Shown piece after piece: positions 58,670 to 64,000 of a stretch of DNA of 64,000 nt. Position 1 is the stretch's first letter. Each line of letters starts with the position of its first letter. This stretch comes from Lunularia cruciata (taxonomy: Eukaryota > Streptophyta > Marchantiopsida > Lunulariales > Lunulariaceae): NCBI GenBank assembly GCA_948567375.1, contig OX419759.1, forward strand, positions 63,279,493 to 63,343,492, read 5' to 3'. The notes beneath the pieces were generated by a model. It had not been told where the DNA came from and did no database searches. It saw only the letters and a list, made by a program, of their open reading frames with translations. Position numbers and translations under genes: made by a program.

Positions 58670-59032
58670 AAGGTTTGGAGCAACGTTGAGGAGTCATGGT
58701 TCAGCCCTGTTATTGTGTTTATGTACGGAACTGCAGGTTGGACAAATCCACATGTTGGGTAGAGCATTGTGCCAATCATGCTCCAGGAAGTAGCTAAAGA
58801 AGCATCCTCGTAACGCACGTGGCTGGACCCGCAAGAAAGCCTTGCAACCTCGTGGACTACGTCGTACGCGTTCCTTATAGAGCTGGGCTTGAGTCCTGAA
58901 CTCCGCAGGTGTAGGATCGGAAGCTCGAGAGTGAAGCAGTCCGAGGAAGAGACGGCAGTGGGGGAGCGTTTGATTCAACTGAGAGAGTAGGCAGAGGAGA
59001 TCAAGAAATCGTCTGTATTGCGAGCTTTCAAA

Positions 59033-60174
59033 ATGGGTATCAAGGTCCATGGCATATCGATGTCCACAGCGACGAGGACCGTGTTGGCTGTACTGTACGA
59101 GAAGAATGTAGATTATGAGTTCGTGGTAGTGGATGTGAAAAACAAGGCCCACAAGACACCCGAATTTCTGGCGATGAATCCGTTTGGGAAAGTACCCGTC
59201 TTGCAGGATGGGGACATCAACTTATTCGGTATGTCCCTTCTCATATCAATCAGCTCTTCGATGCTTGACAGAATTGTGAGATATCAATTTTAACTAACGC
59301 GGGACGGTTCATTGGCACTTGCATCGTGGCCTAAACATGTATGGAGTTCGAATTTCTAAACCCTCACCCGCTCTAGTAACGCATAAGACTTGTTAGGCAT
59401 CCATCTTCCACCCTGTCCTCTGATCCGAACTTATTGTTGGAAGGCATGCTGTCGTTCTGTCTGACAATTGAATCTCTATTCGTCAGAGCATTTGAAATGC
59501 CATCCCTGGGACCCCCTTCAGATGAGATATATTTGCAGAATATTTGCCACTTAGAAAGGGTATTGTTTTGATTGCAGAATTTTGAACTGAGGCGAATATC
59601 TATTACTAGGGACAACAGTGCGTAGTATCAGCAGGTCAATCTATAATTAGTTTTCAGGAATTCAATGGGACAATGCTCGTTCTGACAGTAAACTGATGGA
59701 ATATTTGGCAATTTCATATGCAATGCAGAGTCCAGAGCAATTGCAAGATATATCGCGAACAAGTTCGAAGGTCAAGGCACTTCTCTGTTAGGATCTACTG
59801 CCACTGAAAGGGCTTTGGTCGAACAATGGATGGAGGTGGAGGCCCAAAATTACAACCCTGCTTGTTCTGATCTTGTATTGCAGCTCTTTGGCAACAAGGT
59901 ATTTTTTGGCAAAGAACCAGATGAAGCTATAGTGGCCACTAATGAAGCGAAGTTGAATGCTGTGTTGGACATTTATGAGGCTCAGCTTTCGAAGACCAAG
60001 TACTTGGCCGGTGACTTCTTCTCTCTTGCAGATCTCGTCCACTATGCTCAAACTGAGTACCTAGTGAAACGTACTGGAAAGTCTGATCTCATTACTAGCA
60101 GGAAGAATGTGGCAGCATGGTGGGAGGATATCTCCTCTAGACCCTCATGGAAGAAGGTGACATCAGGAGCCTAG
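59033..60174 (+). CDS. GSTF: Phi-class glutathione S-transferase (two exons, right copy)
   Basis: Exon 1 is 59033-59228 and exon 2 59729-60174. The 500-base intron has GTATGT at the donor and ATGCAG at the acceptor. The product has 213 residues, as in the left copy. Active-site wording is [10 protein letters not shown] with Ser11 kept. NPFGKVPV, the restored [10 protein letters not shown] and [13 protein letters not shown] are present. Most differences from the left copy are substitutions (for example W9 to S, G12 to T), and both frames are open. This selective maintenance contrasts with decay around them and suggests that both genes are functional. The ATG at 59033 is preferred because it aligns with the family N-terminus. 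Confidence 0.92.
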
Positions 60175-60328
60175 GAAACACCTTAACATGTTACGCCCGA
60201 GCCCCGGAAAAGGAATTCGTGTTAGTGACCGGTTAATTAAATAATTGAATTTGAGATTGGGCAGAGCCATTGTGCTCAAACAGGGTACCTAGTGGAACAT
60301 ATAGTAGTGTAAAGTCTGATCTCATTAC

Positions 60329-60999
60329 ATCGAGGAGTGTGACCGCGTGTAATAACAAGAAGGATGGGAAGATCCCATCCAGCCGAACAAAAGACATAGT
60401 GGGTAAAATGGGGCTACGCGCCAATAGTTTCGGTATGAGGAATCTGCCCTATAGCAGTTGAGAGATCTCGGCTAGGTAAGTCATACGGTCTAGGCTCTAC
60501 AAACAATTGAGATGTCTCAGCTAAGTAAGTCAGATGGTCTACATACAACTAGAGTATCTACATAAACATGCTCTAGTGTGATAGTTCCCATGTGGATTGT
60601 ACTAGTCTTTGTTCTTTGTAGAACAATGGATACAAACGGGTTTAAAATATGCTATAAAAGGTTTAGAATAATGCTATAAAAGATGAGTGTGAGAGAGATA
60701 CCTTGTATGTCTAAATGATATTCTCTTGTACACTCCTTAACAAATGTGTCAAAAACCACTTGAGAATGAGAGTGATGCCCTGTATATTTGAAGTGATATG
60801 CACTCAATATAAAGTGATATACACTCGTGGCAAATGTAGCAGCATCACTCCATATAGCTCCAAAACTTAAATAACAAAAAATAACCTTGCTGCATACCCT
60901 TATACCTTGAGATCTTACTTAGTGCCACTCCACTAGCAACCTATTAGGAAGATGAGTGATGATTCCCACAATGCATCACGTGCAAAGTAGGGTCCATGG
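60329..60999 (+). mobile_element. 671-bp insertion carrying dispersed repeat S, with 11-bp target duplication
   Basis: The insertion splits the downstream GST 3'-end duplicate. GATCTCATTAC flanks both ends (60318-60328 and 61000-61010). The first 170 bases carry the S motifs (GATGGGAAGATCCCATCCAG, GGTAAAATGGGG, GAGGAATCTGCCCTATAGC, GTCATACGGTCTA, the last recurring at 60530). No open frame, no terminal inverted repeats and no poly(A) tail were found. The length of the duplication is within the range of Mutator-like or non-LTR insertions, so the class is open. Confidence 0.75.
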
Positions 61000-61010
61000 G
61001 ATCTCATTAC

Positions 61011-61095
61011 TAGCTCATTACTAGCAGGAAGAATGTGGAAGCTTGGTGGGAGGATATCTCCTCTAGACCCTCATTGAAGGTGACATCAGAAGCCT
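61011..61095 (+). pseudogene. Partial duplicate of the GST 3' end (right)
   Basis: It repeats the last 70 bases of GST exon 2 (GGAGGATATCTCCTCTAGAC) and the stop region. Its 5' portion lies at 60262-60317, on the other side of the 671-base insertion. The same partial duplicate is present downstream of the left GST. Confidence 0.75.
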
Positions 61096-61694
61096 AGAAA
61101 ACAACTTAACATATCACGTCTGAGCATTGGAAAACGAATTCGTGTGAGTGACCAGTTAGAAGAAGAATTGAATTTGAGATTGGGCAGAGAAGATTGAGGA
61201 TTTTTCATTAGTAATGTGGTGTAAACTCGGAAATTTAATCATGTCGCTGATAATTTTGAGAAGCTGAAGCTGGTTCTGTGGATGGAGCAAGAACTTGTCA
61301 GAAATTTTCTCATGGTACTTAGTAGTAGTCCGGTGTCTGTTTCTCGAGAGATGTCATCAATCGATTAGGAGTATTGGATGAAAACTCCGTGGATTGTGGA
61401 TTTATGAGTTCGAAAGGACATGGGTCAGCGTCGTGGGAACTTCCGCGGACACTGGGATCTGAAATTTCGACAAAGGATATGATGAATCAAATTTGTAAAC
61501 GCAGTAGTAGATCTGTAGACGAGAATTGCTCTATGAATATAACAAGTCTGGACAGAGCAGGAAGAAAATGTTGAAGCCCTGCAGATCGTGTCATATAAAC
61601 ACTCCTTGTTATTTCTGGTGAAAGCAACCTTAAACCACTGAACCGCGAGCAAGTATTCCCACATTAGGGTGCGTCATTTTAGTCAATGCCGCAC

Positions 61695-61756
61695 TGGCAG
61701 ACACTCACGGGGTGGATGGCTGCCTGATGAGCCATCCACCCCGTGAGTGTCTGCCA
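61695..61756. repeat. 27-bp perfect inverted repeat with 8-nt loop
   Basis: Arms 61695-61721 and 61730-61756 are exact reverse complements, GC-rich (core CCATCCACCCCGTGAGTG), with loop GCCTGATG. The corresponding site in the left arm (about 9850-9900) has a single diverged arm (GGCCATCCACCCCGCCAG). It has the shape of a foldback insertion or of a small-RNA hairpin precursor, but there is no evidence of transcription. Confidence 0.9.
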
Positions 61757-62110
61757 CACTGAACCCTGGGACTCTGAACAGTGTCCTACTTACCTTTGAT
61801 ATCCAATGCATGTTGTTGAGGGAAGATGAAATTCAACCTCACCAATTTAGGGAATGAGTGAACATGATTTGACACTGTGCGGAACCTTGATGTATCCATT
61901 GTCAATTTCACAAGCTTTCACGTCCCACTAATCTATTGCTCCTTACTGATCCGTTCCTACTTCCAAATATAAGGGGTGAAGAGGCTTACAACTGAATTTC
62001 GACGTTTCTCTGTTCATAAAGAAATTGACCCCGAAGAAATATGACTGTTGATCGGCATTTGAGCTTTCCATGATCATCTTTTAGCAAAACCCCGTTAAGA
62101 GTTTCGTGAA

Positions 62111-62409
62111 AGTCTATCATAACTTGCATTCGTTCAAATGGTATCAGCTTGAAGGTCTTTCTACGTCAAGTCTTTCTACTCCCCTTGTACCCCCACCTGT
62201 GTGTTTGCTTATAATTTACTGGTGAGCTACTTCACGTAACCTGCAGCTGGACCACGTCCCGGATCCAGAACATTTCAGAAGGAGCTTTTTGAACCAGGTT
62301 GAAATAAAATAAGAGAAACTCGTACTGTGCCTTCCACCAGGATAAATGTGCTACCCACAAGAGAGTTATTTCTAAACGAATCATTTAAAGATCTACCCCC
62401 CTAGGTTCA
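62111..62409. other. 3' flank of the H+-ATPase gene
   Basis: No gene is seen. It probably includes the 3' UTR of the H+-ATPase, which reads toward it. Nothing can be assigned further. Confidence 0.4.
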
Positions 62410-64000
62410 TCATAAGGTGTACGATTGGTTTATCGTCTGCAGGTCCATTCCTTTGAGCTTCACGACGGACTCCACATGCCCTTTCAGCGTGTGTAGCTCT
62501 CTCAACCTTGCCATTTCTGCGCGTCGTTTGGCTTCCCCGGCTAGCTCAGGAACGCCCTTGAATGTTTCTTCGATTCCTTCCTTTGCACCAGGTGTACTCA
62601 ACCCGTGTAGAGTGCGTTGTTGATGTGCCCACTGTGCTTGACGGTCATTCTTCCCGAAGTCCTTTCTGTTGGTGAAGGCAGTATTGTTGTTGAGCATACT
62701 GTCCCATGCCTTGCCGCTCAAAATGTATCGAACTGCAAACTTTATGACATCAAGTGGGAAGTATGTGACGAGGGAATAAAGCCAGATGACACCAGCCCAT
62801 CCCCACCCGATTCCCTTGATGTGGGCAAACCCCCAGTTTGCATACACTGCAATGAATGTGGCAATCAGCTGCGCGACCCAGAACGCTCCAACGAGAAGGG
62901 AACCTGGCCTCTCCACAAAAGACCAGCTCATGGATCGAGTGACAAAAATTAATGCTTGACTGATGATGCTAACTTGCAGATAGACTGCTGCTGTGAGCTC
63001 GCTACTGTTGCCACTCAACGAATGAACGCCAAAGGTCCGCTCAAAAAAGTCCGTCTTGTCAGCTGCCCAGAAGAAAATCACTGTCATGACTGCGAGGTAA
63101 GTCCCGAGGACGACTCCCTGGGCAAAAATCTCCCCTAGTTTCCAGCTATCAGGAAGTGGAGAAGGCTTGACCCGATCCTTGGAGATGGTCATAATGGTGC
63201 CGTCGTTCAGTATGGCAATGATTAGGACCATGAAGGGTGAAAAGTCGAACTTCCAAATGAGAGTAAGCAACAGAAAACCCAGCACAATTCGGATCGTGAT
63301 GGATACGGCGTAAATGGTATAGTTCTTCATTCTTTGGAAAATGGTTCGGCTTGTGAGCACTGCGCTGATGATCACGCTGAGTCCAGGTTCGGTGAGAACG
63401 ATGTCGGATGCACTACGAGCCGCATCTGTGGCATCGGCAACTGCAATACCGATGTCTGCCTTCTTCAGTGCAGGCGCATCATTCACACCATCTCCAGTCA
63501 TCCCGCATATATGCTTCTTATCTTGGAGGCGCTTTACAATTTCGTACTTGTGCTCTGGGAAAACTCCAGCAAAGCCGTCAGCATTTTCGATCAGTTCATC
63601 GACAGGAAGTCCAGCATTTGCATCGTCCTTGTGCTGTCCAAGGAGGGCCGAGGAAGGATACATGTTCGTTCCCATGCCCAAACGACGCCCTGTCTCTTTG
63701 GCAATGGCCAACTGATCACCGGTGATCATCTTGACATTGACTCCCAGGTTCAGGGCTTGACGGATGGTTTCGGCACTGTCGTGACGGGGAGGATCAAAGA
63801 GAGGGAGAAGACCCAAAAATGTCCAAGGACCACCAACACTGTCCTTGCTTCTCTCCGGTACTTCTTGTGTTGCAACTGCAAGTGATCGAAGTCCGCGTTC
63901 CGCAAACTTGTCGATCACGGAATGGACTCTAGCAGAAATTTGATCCTTGTTATGTGCCAAGTGCAGGATTTCTTCAGGCGCTCCTTTGCTTGCTCGGTGC
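62410..64000 (-). CDS. Plasma-membrane H+-ATPase (P3A type), C-terminal part
   Basis: The enzyme pumps protons out of the cell, driven by ATP. The frame is open across the whole interval and runs off the right edge ([17 protein letters not shown] at the edge). About 530 of some 950 residues are present, with no intron in this part. The nucleotide-binding domain reads [20 protein letters not shown], followed by the hinge motif [20 protein letters not shown]. Membrane helices 5-10 follow, then the regulatory tail with [20 protein letters not shown]. The last residues are QSYTL: the penultimate Thr is the 14-3-3 binding phosphosite typical of streptophyte pumps, though Leu replaces the usual final Val. 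The N-terminal half, with the phosphorylated Asp, is outside the window. It sits 2.2 kb beyond the right GST, on the opposite strand. Confidence 0.97.
   Translation of the reverse strand, partial: HRASKGAPEEILHLAHNKDQISARVHSVIDKFAERGLRSLAVATQEVPERSKDSVGGPWTFLGLLPLFDPPRHDSAETIRQALNLGVNVKMITGDQLAIAKETGRRLGMGTNMYPSSALLGQHKDDANAGLPVDELIENADGFAGVFPEHKYEIVKRLQDKKHICGMTGDGVNDAPALKKADIGIAVADATDAARSASDIVLTEPGLSVIISAVLTSRTIFQRMKNYTIYAVSITIRIVLGFLLLTLIWKFDFSPFMVLIIAILNDGTIMTISKDRVKPSPLPDSWKLGEIFAQGVVLGTYLAVMTVIFFWAADKTDFFERTFGVHSLSGNSSELTAAVYLQVSIISQALIFVTRSMSWSFVERPGSLLVGAFWVAQLIATFIAVYANWGFAHIKGIGWGWAGVIWLYSLVTYFPLDVIKFAVRYILSGKAWDSMLNNNTAFTNRKDFGKNDRQAQWAHQQRTLHGLSTPGAKEGIEETFKGVPELAGEAKRRAEMARLRELHTLKGHVESVVKLKGMDLQTINQSYTL

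Larger units (their letters stand above)
58670..62110. repeat. Segmental duplication block 2, right copy (inverted match to 9480-12190)
   Basis: It matches the left block in reverse complement over its full length, including the GST gene, its 5' region (GAGGAGTCATGGTT at 58690) and the 3' end to about 62110. Differences are the 671-base insertion, the inverted-repeat arm at 61695-61756, and scattered substitutions. Confidence 0.85.

Noticed and set aside
60329-60999. Classification of repeat S as a SINE
   Set aside because: No convincing A and B boxes or A-rich tail could be found; the class is left open.

Overview
The window looks like nuclear DNA of a land plant, most likely a non-seed plant such as a bryophyte. 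Three things point there. The right edge carries the C-terminal half of a plasma-membrane H+-ATPase with a penultimate threonine. Two phi-type glutathione S-transferases (GSTs) are present. The LTR retrotransposons include one with a plant-style initiator-Met tRNA primer site. The species cannot be named from sequence alone.

Layout. About 0.5-12.2 kb and 55-62 kb are two gene-bearing arms made of the same blocks in inverted orientation, with the block order shuffled. Each arm keeps one intact two-exon GST gene (left 10707-11845 minus; right 59033-60174 plus). The left arm also holds an intronless, GC-rich BAHD-type acyltransferase (4618-6195). It resembles fungal rather than plant members and lies between two direct copies of a decayed coding segment (about 1.6-3.7 and 6.55-8.4 kb). 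The right arm has no counterpart of this gene. The H+-ATPase runs off the right edge (62410-64000, minus).

Between the arms, about 12.2-54 kb is AT-rich and consists mainly of nested Ty3/gypsy elements, all broken. Element C (plus, 15.53-30.56 kb) is split by element A (minus, 17486-24089), a structurally complete chromovirus with 743-748 bp LTRs, a GATTG target duplication, primer site, polypurine tract and chromodomain. Element B (minus, 30.6-34.4 kb) is followed by a relative that is itself split by element D (minus, about 35.22-44.66 kb). Element D carries extra cargo: a cytosine-5 DNA methyltransferase-like domain between protease and reverse transcriptase, and a C4HC3 PHD finger after the integrase. 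A solo LTR of family A (50630-51381, duplication TTTGG), tandem arrays and short dispersed repeats fill most of the rest.

Main points. The best candidate for an unusual system is element D, whose gag-pol order is gag, protease, DNA methyltransferase, reverse transcriptase, RNase H, integrase, PHD. Retrotransposons that captured cytosine methyltransferases have been reported in algae and dinoflagellates (from memory), so the principle is not new, but the combination here merits study. Second is the fungal-like acyltransferase. Third, most premature stops in these elements can be explained by single C-to-T changes, consistent with decay of methylated DNA.
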